This document shows, piece after piece, positions 1-10,042 of a DNA stretch of 64,000 nt; the stretch's first letter is position 1; the number at the start of each line of letters is the position of its first letter. Origin of the DNA: Volvariella volvacea V23 (taxonomy: Eukaryota > Basidiomycota > Agaricomycetes > Agaricales > Pluteaceae); NCBI GenBank assembly GCA_000349905.1, contig KB722747.1, positions 165,167 to 229,166 of the forward strand, in the 5' to 3' direction. The translations under genes were made by a program, and so were the position numbers. Under the pieces are notes generated by a model. That model did not search any database. It worked only from the letters and a program-made list of their open reading frames with translations, and was not told the origin of the DNA.

Positions 1-1635
1 GGGTGGACGACTTTACGAATGACTCCAACTGCACCGAAGGAGAGTGATGTATAAGAACGGAGACTGTACATTGAGATAAAAAGGCTGAGCACTTACGACC
101 AGTGACTCCCGAGACACGCATTGACTCTCGCAAAAAACTATCCATCTTGCGGAGGTTCGACACGGCGGCCTTGGACCAGCCTTCTGCTTCGATCATCTCT
201 TCGGCCTCTTCACGCAGGGGTTCGAGATACTCAGGATATGCAGCGAGGTCGAATAACGCATGGGTCAACACCTGAAAGCCAGGTCGCATATTAGTGGATG
301 TATCAACACGGAAGTGGCTAGGCGACCCTCACCATCGAGGTCGTATGAATACCAGCAAAATTGAGGAACAGGACCCTCATAATGAGATTTTCAATCTTTT
401 GCTGTTCTTCGGTGGCACTTTCGATTAGCCAACTCAAGAGATCGTTCTGAGGAATATGAATCGGCTTCAAAATTTGGCTAGGGATCCGCAAACCGAAATC
501 ACATACTGGTTTCCCTTCCCAATCCCGTCCATATTGACGGAATTGTTGCAGCCTTTCCGCGATCAGCGGTCCGATCAGTCTTTTCCCTTTTCGTAGTATG
601 CGTTCGTATGGTGATATCCACGGGCAAACTAGCCTAAAAGTGGGTAATCGAATTAATACGCTCCTCGTAAAGCCAGCTAAGAGAAAGGTAGGCTTACGGG
701 TGAAGAAACGTTGGAACCAAATCCATTGCTATAGAAGACCCAACAAGGTTCTGAGCAAAGTTCATTGCCAAAGATAGATATTCTTTATTACGACCTGAAG
801 CAACAACGTCAGTATTCGGGTCATCTGACAGCTGGGAGTATGCATACAATGAGGCAGGCCTACAAACAAACGATTTGTCGTTCTGACAATGAGATGGATC
901 ATTGTCTGTAACGCGGGGATTTCAGTCCATTCTAGTGGAAATCAGTGGTGCTCGGTTCTAACATATTCTTAAACGCACCACCGTGTTTGAGTGGAATGAG
1001 TTCTCGCAGTGCGTGAGTTGCCTCATCTAGCATCACTGGCCTGAGTCAGAGAGTGTCAATGAGGTTGAAAGTCGATGAGAACGGAGACTCACGTGAAGGG
1101 GGCAAAGTTGCCCGAGAGGTGTGTTTGAATGACTTTAATATGATACGGATCCTCCATGATCCCCGATTTCAAGTTGTACGCTGAATGAAGATTCTATCGC
1201 ATATATCACTCGTCAACTACGCTCGAATACGACAGGAATAACCTACATCAATGGACGCCGAGTTGAACGACAGTTGGTCGTCTCTTGCTTTCCTCATGTC
1301 ATTTACCATATCCACCCCATTGGCGATGACCTCCCATTTGACGACAGTTGGGATCTTGTATAGCGTGTTAGGATACTTCTCATATCCTTCTTGGACGAGA
1401 TCCCGGAAGTGGGTTATCAAACGGAAGCCACTGATATAGGAGAGCAATCTATTGGAATATCCGATTGTTGGGATTGTAGGGTGCTTTAAGTCCAAATAAG
1501 CACGTCTGAGAGCTCCTTTATTCAGTGGAGGAGGGTACTCACACTCGTTCTCCAACGCTCCAACAATATTCCGAGGTAGAGAAAGAAAATAGGAAGAACA
1601 GCCAGTATCGACAGATAAATCGATAGCGTATCCAT
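1..1635 (-). CDS. Cytochrome P450 monooxygenase, front part only (runs off left edge)
   Basis: A microsomal P450 whose 3' end lies outside the window. The ATG at 1635 begins a hydrophobic membrane anchor (MDTLSIYLSILAVLPIFFLY), followed by a proline hinge (YPPPLN, about 1530) and the conserved front part HPTIPTIGYSNRLLSYISGF. Towards the edge the I-helix motif AGIHTT is readable near 340-370 and the K-helix ExxR as FLRESMR near 130, so the order is correct. The haem-cysteine segment would lie left of base 1 and is not seen. Several short introns interrupt it. It is a close paralogue of the P450 at 25506-27665, which supports the start. Relatives are often labelled ent-kaurene oxidase-like, but that name should not be taken as a substrate. 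I infer an oxidative secondary-metabolism role; it is about 2.3 kb from the peptide/UstYa genes. Confidence 0.88.
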
Positions 1636-3515
1636 GGCTCTCGAAGCTCAGCTGGTCTTTAACACCTTGGTGCAGACAAGGAGGATAGGAGTAACTTGCG
1701 ACATTAGGTACAGCCCTTTTTTATGTGCCCCCCGCAACGATATGCTCCCATAAATTTCTGAGCACTCGAATGGCCTTGGGATAATCCTACCACTTAGTCC
1801 TGGAATCCCAATCGAGGTTAATTCGTGTTTGGTTGGTGTTTACGAGCGCCGCTTAATCTCGTAAGGTTTCTCAATTGTAAACTTAGGATGATGGTTGGAG
1901 TCCAAAAGCATCCGCATCCGCATCCGTTGTGGGATGAAGTTATTGGGTCACGTGGCTAGTTAATTGAAATTTCCCACGGACGAGCCGGTGAGCTTTTAAT
2001 TTTTAGGAAAAAAACTTTCAGCATCGACCATGAGCTGAGCGACTCTAACTACCTGGTATAAACGCCTATTCTCAATACCTTCCGCCTGTGCAGGATTTGG
2101 AGTATTGGGAGTATACCGCTTGGTTTTTCGATGTTGACGAGATCGCGTCCGCAAGTAGGTTTGAGCACCCCATTCAGGGCCAGGATGGTATGTGAATCCC
2201 ATTTCCATTCCAATTTCCCATCTAATAAAAGGCGAGTACGCAGATATGCCCGCTGCCGCAACGCTTGTTGAGTTTCCCATTTTGTTCAGGGTCCAACTGG
2301 TATTTCCGCTTCAGGCGTTGTGTCACAATGCAGCGCAGCCGGCTTCAAGGTGTTTCACGCAAGATTTTCATTCCTTCCAGGAATTATAATATCCGGAATT
2401 GTGCACACTGAGTATAGGCAAGTATCGTATTGTAATAAAGTATGATGTTTATTGACTTCTCAATAGTCCACAGTCTACAATTGATGTCTCGATTCCGCCA
2501 GCTCACACCTGACTTTATCCAACGAACTATATAGGTTCTGGTCAGCAACTATGAACTCGAATGCAATGTGCATGATTGCTACTTACAGTTAGCAATGAAC
2601 GAACTCACAGCCAGCCAGAACCGCCTGCGTACGACTTTCCCGACAAGCTCGTCTTTGCTTTGCTTCTCAAGGAGCAGGGTGAGATCGTGGAGAACTGATA
2701 TGGCATCGAATGCCAGTGCACTAGCTCGGACAACTTCCCCAATACATCCCACCGCCTTCGATTATCTATGCAAGCACGAGGTAAGTACAACCATCACGAG
2801 ACTTTCCAAAGCCATGCCTGTCTGATTTGGGGTTTGCATGCTTTGCATCATGACAACCGAATATTGCGAAGGAAGGAAGAACATTCTGGGATGAGATGGG
2901 TATCGCCTGACCTTCTATCTACCGCATATAAAGCTTAAAGCGTCATTGCTTCTATAATTCTGAGCCCATACCAAAGCAGTCGGGTCTCGACATCATCCAT
3001 TTCGCCTTTCTCTCCCGCAATCCCATCGAGGATCTGTCCGCCCTTTTGTGGCAAGATTCGTGAGTTCATTCTCTTACTGTCGACCCTGACTTCCGCTGTC
3101 GTCGCAGAACTCACTACTGAGTTTAGCATTCCTTAGCTGTGGATAACGGATGAGCCTTGTGCGATATTGTGGGCTTTCCATAATCCCATGAAGCTCGAAA
3201 TGATAAGACAAATAAAGGAAATTAGGACATCCATAGGAAATTTCAATACCGAATGCACGTTACTGTGCCCAAGGTGAGGTACGAGATCTTGCTAGTAGGA
3301 CTAGGTGCCCCGATCCAAAATCCAAAGCACTTCGCCATCGTATGAGTCCCGAAGTTTGCTAATCGATGCCGTCCTGGGAGACGCATATTCTAACACCCAT
3401 TGAAATCGTGGTTGTGTTTAAACCGAGGTTTTAGTGGGTATTAGGGTGATGCCCCCCCTGTCGAGGTCTACTTGCCGAATTTGGGGCGAAGGTGCTAATA
3501 CTTGTCTGGTGAAGT
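1636..3515. other. Intergenic, no supported gene
   Basis: About 1.9 kb upstream of the P450. Open frames of up to 94 codons occur on both strands (for example 1996-2280), but none has a recognisable motif, signal peptide or convincing splice structure. Bases about 1908-1928 hold three copies of a six-base GCATCC-type unit. The stretch 2590-2830 gives short unrelated peptides in different frames and might be a decayed exon; I could not identify it. Confidence 0.5.
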
Positions 3516-3668
3516 TTTTTTTTTTTTTACTCATTTTTATGCTTGAAAGCTCGCAAACGGTGTGGTGGTTTATCCGCATTGCGTCCCGCGAGGTTTGAAC
3601 CCGGGTGGAACTAAATTCCCTCGTCCAAATAGAGGAACAAACCGTTACCCTAACCGGGCTCGTTTGAA
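3516..3668 (-). repeat. Candidate tRNA-derived SINE with A tail
   Basis: Read on the minus strand, the segment starts near 3665 with a degenerate pol III A-box-like sequence (TAGGGTAACGG). About 39 bases later comes a good B-box (GGTTCAAACC near 3593-3604), then some 60 bases of unrelated sequence, and finally an A tail (seen as a run of T at about 3517-3529). A-box, B-box, short body and A tail in that order is the layout of a tRNA-derived SINE. It does not fold as a functional tRNA: the arms do not pair well and the ends are not complementary. No clear target-site duplication was found. Other copies in the genome would be needed to prove it is a repeat family. Confidence 0.4.
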
Positions 3669-3952
3669 AAGGCGCAAATGCAATTTCATGATGCATCGAA
3701 GTTAGGCGACCAGTCGCAATGTGGAACTACAATATATCTATACGGTGCGTCTTGAACAAAATCATAAGCATAATGTACATACTAACTTAGTTGTTATGAA
3801 TGTAATTTATGCGTACACAACCATCAGAAGCACTAATAAAGGCCAAGCCTTTGGATGACCAACGCTGGTCCCTGTCCTCCCACGGCAGTCGGGTCTTCGA
3901 AAAGGATAGATATGCAACTCTAGGAATGTCCAGGAACTAGCTGGACGATACA

Positions 3953-4183
3953 CTAGACAGAGCAGTCTGTCTCGTCACCTGCTCGTAAGTAGGACTTTAA
4001 TCAGCGATATTCCAATGTTAACAAAGCAAATCATCACTCACCCAATGAGCATTCACACTCCGTCGTCGTTGGCTGTTCACGCGCTATCCGTACTGTACGA
4101 GTTGCAGGATACGCGTTTGCGAGGATTGTCAGGCAGGCGAGAATAAGGTATAGCGTCCGAATTCGAGCGAGATATGAAATCAT
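3953..4183 (-). CDS. Tiny secreted two-part cysteine peptide (peptide 1, 55 aa), possible RiPP precursor
   Basis: Two exons, 4042-4183 and 3978-3953, split by a 63-base GT-AG intron in phase 1. The product starts MISYLARIRT and has a strong hydrophobic signal peptide ending near ILANA. A short basic pro-region follows (TRTVRIARE), then a tail that reads TTTECECSLGDETDCSV and stops. There is no Lys-Arg pair; the only basic processing candidate is the RIAR stretch. A TATAAAA box lies about 117 bases upstream of the ATG. The next gene (4735-4993) is on the same strand and shares the signal peptide, the phase-1 intron directly after Leu-Gly, and the final Cys-Ser-Val, so the two look like diverged paralogues. 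An in-frame ATG 17 codons upstream (4234) is less likely because it would bury the signal peptide. No family is recognised. The idea that it is a substrate of the nearby UstYa proteins is inference. Confidence 0.6.
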
Positions 4184-4734
4184 GATCTTGAAGGTCTGGG
4201 TGTCGGCTGCTTGGGATATTCGGTTGCGCGACAAGGGGTTGAGTGGCTAGTGGAGCGTTTGTGATGATTGGTGTGTGGCCATTCAACAACAGCATGGTGT
4301 TTTATATCATGGTGCTTTCAGAGCCGAGTAATGGCTAGGGCATGCATGCCTCAAGGTGGTCATGAACGGCGCGAGGCTGTTCAACTGATTTACTTTGGGA
4401 TTAGGTACAGATGCTGCGCGCAAAGGGTTGTCGATGTCAAGGAACCGGGCTTGGTAACGGATAGTAGTTGCATGTAGAATATAATACAGGTAAGTTATGT
4501 ATCATTCTCTACAAATACCCGATGACTCGTGTATCGACATATTAGTTTATACTACAAAGGAAGAACGACAAGCCACTGTAACTGTTCAAGTGCCCTTTTG
4601 GCTCTACATTGACCAGGAACCGGCAGACTCTGATCTTCCCACAACAAACTACGGATCAAAGTCAGTTGTGAATTCGTACCACCCCGAGCAGATGGAACAA
4701 CTTACGGGTTGCTGGATGCCACCTTCCCCGGCTT
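4184..4734. other. Interval between the two peptide genes
   Basis: About 550 bases holding the upstream region of peptide 1 and the 3' flank of peptide 2. Plus-strand open frames here (4268-4477, 4497-4757) have no recognisable features, and the second runs antisense into the last exon of peptide 2. I see no gene. Confidence 0.5.
4300..4306 (-). promoter_or_regulatory. TATA box of peptide 1
   Basis: TATAAAA on the minus strand, about 117 bases upstream of the ATG at 4183. It is the only good TATA match in the 550-base interval between the two peptide genes. Confidence 0.4.
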
Positions 4735-4993
4735 TCAGACAGAACACTGGGGCCTAACTCCGCGTTCTTCGCCTATATGTCCAAACCGATAATTATGTCA
4801 GTGGCTCCAGGTGAAGGTGGATAGAGAGTAAAAGGTACGATCACTCACCAAGAGCACATGCCTCGTCACGTTTCCTTCGTGCATTTGTTTCATCCCACAC
4901 CTTGGCTTTGGCTATCGGAGCAGGTGTAGAATTCGCAACCAACGCCATAATGGCCAAGACGATGAGTATCACCCGCATTGTCTGGCTGTTCAT
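4735..4993 (-). CDS. Tiny secreted peptide with Kex2-type site (peptide 2, 60 aa), possible RiPP precursor
   Basis: Two exons, 4849-4993 and 4772-4735, split by a 76-base GT-AG intron in phase 1 that follows the Leu-Gly codons exactly as in peptide 1. The product has a signal peptide (MRVILIVLAIMALVANS), an acidic/polar pro-segment with one Trp, a tetrabasic RRKR site, and an 18-residue tail DEACALGEERGVRPQCSV with two cysteines. Cleavage after Lys-Arg by a Kex2-type protease in the Golgi would release that tail. A TATAAATA box lies 77 bases upstream. The mature peptide, if made, could carry a disulphide or a crosslink. No homologue is recognised. The tail ends three residues after its last Cys, so it is not a CaaX prenylation signal and this is not an ordinary basidiomycete mating pheromone. 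Confidence 0.62.
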
Positions 4994-5653
4994 TTGGATA
5001 TTTGCGGCGAGAGCGGTGGGTTCAGGGAAGGAGTTGTTGATTCGGATGATTTTAGAATTGGCTGATATTTATTTATACAGTTCTGGACGAAGGCGCTGCT
5101 GTGGTTGTCCCGCAGTTCTTGGAAGAGTGGATATTTGACGTAGCCCGGGTATTGATGCTGGAAGCGCAGTATATTCATAATACTGCACTTCCTTCGGCGC
5201 TTGGTCTTTCTGGTAGTGTCTCGTGAAGATATCAATCAAGACAATGTACTCAAGAATGACGAAAGATCTGTGGAACTGCGGCGCGGTTGGTTACGACACT
5301 CCGAGGATTGCGTGTGCTGATACGCATCACCATAGCACGGGAGGTTACTGGCCGGAAAGGTTAGTCCCAGTGCCGTGTGTTGGATTGAATTCATACTCAG
5401 TTCATCTAAATCAGATTTGTACGTATTCCGGAGTCCGTCGTTGGCACAGCATCATGAGGAACATGGAGACTTCGAACGAGGGGCAGAGCTGGATCCCAAA
5501 CCTATGAGTCAGTGCCCTGGCGATGGCTATCACAACTCCACATCGACGAGGGCTGAGGTACTGCGGATCCAGTGGAAGCTGCCCACCATCAAATAGGGTG
5601 CCTTCATACGCTTTTGTGTCGTGTTCAGCATCGCATAGGCGCCACCACCAACG
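4994..5653. other. Divergent promoter region between peptide 2 and UstYa-like gene 1
   Basis: A 660-base interval separates the minus-strand peptide gene from the plus-strand UstYa-like gene, so both are transcribed outward from it. Apart from the TATA box of peptide 2, I could not pick out a repeated operator. Open frames of 64-94 codons here lack any recognisable feature. Confidence 0.45.
5070..5077 (-). promoter_or_regulatory. TATA box of peptide 2
   Basis: TATAAATA on the minus strand, 77-84 bases upstream of the ATG at 4993. Its sequence and spacing match the TATA boxes of the subtilases in this window, which supports the start chosen for this very short gene. Confidence 0.5.
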
Positions 5654-6390
5654 ATGAAGTCTCCCTGGGGTTTCCACCATTTACTGGTCATTTTATGCAT
5701 TGCTAATGCGATGATTGTATGCATTCACTTAGTGAAAAGGGGTTCATTGAAAGCCACGATACCGCGGACCTACTGTAAGAACCTTTCTACATTCAAATCT
5801 CATCACTCACAAGCAAACTAGCGTACATAGGAAAGGACTATCCACTCGAACTCCCCCTCGATGATTCATCGAGCAAAGTCCCATTCTCCCAAGACAAAGT
5901 AGCTTTAACACTTCACGAGTCCATCCATTTCCACCTCAATGTCTCTCGCAGAGATCCCTGGCTCGACGACAAATGGAGAACGCTCGTCAACAACCCTCCC
6001 GGGTTAGGGAGAGTTCGTCTCGGCCCGCACAATCGAGTCTTCAACACCGTCTTTTACCACCAGTTGCACTGCCTACACGTTCTTCAACGCGCCATTATAG
6101 ACCCCAAGCATCCGTACTCCCCTCCGGTGCACGTTAGCCACTGTCTCAATTACCTAAGGCAGACATTCCTGTGTCAGGCAACGGATAGTTTGGAACCCGG
6201 GGATTTCGAGGCTCGCGACTGGGACGTAGAAAGGGAGGGCGGCACTTTAGTGTGCAGGAATTGGGAGAGGGTGTATGAGTGGATGGGGACCAGTTTTGAG
6301 GAAACACAGAAGGAACAAGAGCGGAGGAATGAACGCCTGGGACAGGATCAAGAGGGAGGTGATATCGATAAGGCGGAGGTTAAGTGTTAA
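5654..6390 (+). CDS. UstYa/DUF3328 family protein 1 (229 aa)
   Basis: Two exons, 5654-5774 and 5822-6390, with a 47-base intron in phase 1. The protein starts with a short cytosolic stretch and one transmembrane helix (LLVILCIANAMIVCIHL). After the splice comes TYSYIGKDYPLELPL, the usual entry to the DUF3328 lumenal domain. Both signature motifs are present: HQLHCLHVL (about residue 125) and HVSHCLNYLRQTFLC (about residue 148), giving the HxxHC pair expected to bind a catalytic metal. In ascomycete ustiloxin, cyclochlorotine and asperipin pathways such proteins oxidise or cyclise secreted precursor peptides. It is 3' to 3' with the next gene, 27 bases between stop codons. Family assignment is firm; the substrate is unknown. 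Confidence 0.88.
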
Positions 6391-6417
6391 TCTTTCCTTC
6401 GTAGGGGGTATAGTACG

Positions 6418-7355
6418 TCACAAGGAAGGGTGTTGTATGATTACAAGGCCTAGTTTGAACCATGCAATGCAAGGTCGCAACATTAAAATCACGCAACATC
6501 GATACCAAGTAACTGAACTCACCAAGCGGAGAAACATTCCTATCCTGCCACCAAGAAACGTCGCACTCCTCTGGTCCCAAACCCTCACACGTAAGCTCAA
6601 AAGTCAAGATCTCGTCCGTCCTGCAACTGAATTCGTATGACCACAAGACCCCTGACATAAGTGCAACCCAGCCAATGGATTGAATGGATCTTGGTTTCGA
6701 ACGGTGACTCAATTCTCGTTCGTTCAAGGGAACAGCGGCGTTCAACCTCAAGACGTTGACAGTCCCAGTCAGCGACAAATACTGTGTGTGCTCCGGAGAT
6801 TGGGTGGAGTTGGGCAAAGAAAGCTGTAATTCGCATTGTTCAAGACCGAAATCAAGAATTCTGAATTGAAATATCGTCGAGATCTAAGTCATGACGTGAG
6901 AGACGATTCTCGTTGCTCAGCCTTACGATCCAACTGACCGTGGAGGTTACCCTTATTTGTCTCGCGTTCGGTGAAATACTGCCTATCTTCGTCATACACC
7001 GCTTTGGGTCCGTGTCGAACACGTATTCCGAATTTCTACCATCAACTTGAGAGATAAGGAATGGGAAATTCGTCAGATTTCCTGAGGTTGGGTGAGATTT
7101 TCGGTAGAGCTCGTCCATGCCGATGAACTGGGATGGTCGCCGGAGGCTTTGCACATCCTCATAGGTTGGCAGTTCCACGCCACCGGCATTAGGAAGCAAA
7201 AGAAGAAGAAAGTTTATAGCAGTCAGCAGGACACACAGGAATAGCACGATGGGAGGTAGCTTTTCCGATGCGAGTTTGGGAGATTCGTCCAAGCTGAACT
7301 CCTCAACTTGGTTGACTGGCACGTATCCAACTCTTGATGAGGGTTGTGAGGGCAT
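6418..7355 (-). CDS. Conserved agaricomycete single-pass membrane protein of unknown function (269 aa)
   Basis: Three exons, 6939-7355, 6523-6883 and 6418-6449; the joins keep frame (phases 0 and 1). A proline- and acid-rich N-terminal tail (about 35 residues) precedes one long transmembrane helix (IVLFLCVLLTAINFLLLLLP). The outer part contains LRRPSQFIGMDELYRK, DPKRCMTKIGSISPN, the spliced STIFQFRILDFGLEQCEL, and a cysteine-containing beta-rich end with CDVSWWQD, closing with GLVIIQHPSL. I recognise this as a widespread mushroom family without an assigned activity, but recall no name. It sits between two UstYa-like genes, convergent with the first and divergent from the second across only 278 bases, so shared regulation with the second is plausible. 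Confidence 0.75.
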
Positions 7356-7633
7356 AGGATGTTGGAGCGATAGTTAGAGCAGACATCGCTATGTATGAGT
7401 TGGTGGTCGATCCAAATCGAGATCGAGGCGGCACCTGAGGTAGGCGAGCAAATCCAAACCAACAATGCCAAGCTATTCTTGGACACAGCTCTAACTTCCA
7501 TCTCATTCAGTGCACGCAGTCGACTTCGAATCTTCATCGCCTTGTGTGATGATGTCAACCGAGATTCTTGTCAACTTCACAGTTCATTCGCTGATAGCCA
7601 TCTCGTGCTGTCCTCGAACTGGATCCAAGATCC

Positions 7634-8364
7634 ATGAGCACCGCACGGACCTCGAGATATCAAGCCTTGTCGATGCTGCCCACAGTTGCTCGCTCTGCCA
7701 TGTCACATACAACTTGTTATGCCTGTGCACTTGGCCTCTTGATAGTTGCTTCTTTATATGGGATTCATAGTCTCCTTCGACCTGCTGTGCCTGGCTATTC
7801 AACAGGTACGTTCACCATATTAGTCGCTTCTCAGGCTGGACGCGCCATAACTTTACAGAATTTTACTTCGGTGTCCCACCTTCGAATCCTGTGTCCATGC
7901 ACATCGAAGACAGCGCGCGATACCAACTTGACGAAACAGGCGCTATGGACTACGCCAGGCTTCAACCGCTCGGAGGTCATCTAGTCTTTGTTGGGGATAG
8001 CGATACACCACAGGCGTACACAGTTACAATGCTGCACCAGCTCAAGTGCTTGGAAATCTACCACCGCGAATACCTTTCTATCACCGCCTCATTCCGTGGC
8101 CGGACTGCGTCTGCAACGCCGAGCAGATTGTTAGAGCATTGCATGAATTATTTGAGGCAGACAATCTTATGCAGGGTTGACGTTACGTTGGAGTCCGTTC
8201 GGTCGGCAAAGGCGCAGTCAGACAGGGCATACGAGAGTTATTGTAACGATTGGACGGCAGTCTACCGGGAAGTGGAAAGAAACCAAGCTAGTATCCGTGA
8301 GTGGAAAGAATCCCGGCACACACATAACGATGGATCCTCCGAATGCGCAGCAGATACGCTGTAG
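7634..8364 (+). CDS. UstYa/DUF3328 family protein 2, with altered histidine motifs (225 aa)
   Basis: Two exons, 7634-7805 and 7859-8364, with a 53-base phase-1 intron. An N-terminal transmembrane helix (ACALGLLIVASLYGIHSLL) is followed by the lumenal domain. The two family motifs are recognisable but changed: the first reads MLHQLKCLEIYHREY, with Lys where UstYa-like gene 1 has the second His, and the second reads LLEHCMNYLRQTILC, lacking the first His of HxxHC. Two of the four expected metal-site histidines are therefore missing. It may be a non-catalytic or differently acting partner, since UstY-type proteins often occur in pairs. An alternative start at Met14 (7673) would keep the helix. 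It is divergent from the membrane-protein gene upstream. Confidence 0.82.
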
Positions 8365-8712
8365 TGTTAGTATTACTGTGTACTCCATGTCATGTTCACC
8401 CCTTAATTCAATGACTCACAACTGCGCCCACAGGCCCTTTTTCACGGCCTGAGGGCGCTGCACTCAATACAGAGCGTTCTTGTTCGGCTTAATCGAATAG
8501 CCAGGAGGTTGGACTTCAAGTTGTGCGGCGTCCCCGGCGATATCGAGCTGATATTCATCTGCCCGCCTCGATGCCACCTTTCGTAACCATTAGACTTGGC
8601 AGAGGTTCTCCCTGATCCACGAGGGCTGTGCGATCATGGCGACTAGATGCATTGATAATATCTAACCCCTCTAGGCCTCCACCCCCAACCCTCGAGGCAT
8701 CCCCCACCAAAC
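8365..8712. other. Intergenic, promoter of the membrane protein gene
   Basis: About 350 bases between UstYa-like gene 2 and the next gene on the same strand. Nothing beyond expected terminator and promoter sequence is visible. Confidence 0.4.
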
Positions 8713-10042
8713 ATGTCAGCCCCAGACCCGAGCACCTTGGGTATTCCCAACTCTCCTCCTGAGGTGCTGTTCCATGACAGCCTCAACCTTATCGCATCGA
8801 CGGTCATAACAGGTGTCGCATATGGCATCATGTTTACGCTCTTCCTCATCTGCTTCTACTTCCTTCGTACCCAAATAACGAAGGAGAACAAGCGTCGGAC
8901 ATTGTTTTACCTCACGTATACCACCACCATGTTCATACTAGGGACACTCTACGTCGTCTCGAATGCAAGTACCACAGATATGGCGTACGTCAAGCACCGA
9001 TTATATGAAGGAGGTCCTGCGGCGTATGCTCTCTTGATTTATTCTCATCCCCTAACGATCCTTGGGAGCTCTTGCTGGATAATTATCAACTGGATGACCG
9101 ACGCTCTAATGGTTAGTTGTTTTTCTCACCCACGGCTTGATACTAAAGGCTATCAGCTTTGGAGATTCCTCGTCCTGTACAGAGGGACAAAATACCTACC
9201 ATTTCTGGCCGCCATACCCTGTTTAATGTATTGTGGTTGCTTAGGTAGGTTTCATCAACACGATTAATTTGCTTGCAGAGTGGTTAATTGAATATGACAG
9301 CTTTTGGATTTTTAACCGTCATTCGATCCTCTCTACCAAACCAGTCTTTCTGGTCAAAATCAGCCATCAACGTCGTCCTCGCATACTTCTCACTCTCCAT
9401 TTCTCTAACAATAACTACGACTACCTTGATGCTCCTTCGTCTCTTCTACTTCCGCCATAAATTGAAGGGTGTACTAGGTAAGTGCGCTTGCTATTAGAGC
9501 CGCTCTTAGTTGAGGTTAACATCCTCGTCGCAGAAACTCGATTTGGCACCCAGTACACCAGCATAGCTGCAATGCTAATAGAATCAGCCTCTCTCTACGC
9601 TGTCTTCTCCCTGGTCTTTATAATCCTTTACGCAAGAAGCAATCCCGTACAATGGATCTTCCTCGCATCTCTATCACAGGTTCAGGTGCGTTTCTCTCCT
9701 AACCGTTACCACCAAATCATAACAATGGAACATCTCCGCCGTATTCCACCCATCCAGATTATCGCACCTCTTTTAATCATCTTTCGAGTATCCCAAGGGA
9801 AGGCCTGGAGTCGAAATACTCAAGGGACACTGATATCGTCTCTGGCGGCTGCTAGACCCAGTATGAGGACGGCGAGCCCCAGTGTAGATAACAGCACGGG
9901 CGACGCCAGTTTCCTCACTATCAACGACTCAAATGCCGGTGTAGGAGGTGTTCCAAAGCCTCGTGCTCATTCGCCTGGACATAGACCGTCTAAGCTTGGT
10001 GTTCTTTTGTTCTCGGAATCAGATGCGCGAGTGGATGTGTGA
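8713..10042 (+). CDS. Multi-pass (probably 7TM) basidiomycete membrane protein
   Basis: Several exons encode a protein with about seven hydrophobic helices: for example YGIMFTLFLICFYFL, TMFILGTLYVV, a helix around PLTILGSSCWIIINW, AINVVLAYFSLSISL and YAVFSLVFIILYA. A charged, serine-rich cytosolic tail closes it near 9800-10042. The layout (short outer N-terminus, seven helices, long cytoplasmic tail) is typical of a large orphan 7TM-like family in mushrooms. I do not see features of the STE3 pheromone receptors. Splice sites inside 9110-9560 are approximate. Whether it belongs functionally with the peptide/UstYa genes is not shown by the sequence. Confidence 0.72.

Noticed and set aside
3590..3665. 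Functional tRNA gene
   Set aside because: B-box is good, but acceptor ends do not pair and the arms are poor; the A tail points to a SINE instead.
3953..4993. Small peptides as mating pheromone precursors
   Set aside because: They end Cys-Ser-Val, one residue short of a CaaX box, have clear signal peptides (pheromone precursors of mushrooms lack them), and no STE3-type receptor was found nearby.
8713..10042. Membrane protein as a STE3 pheromone receptor
   Set aside because: Helix sequences and C-terminal tail do not match STE3; it fits an orphan mushroom 7TM-like family better.
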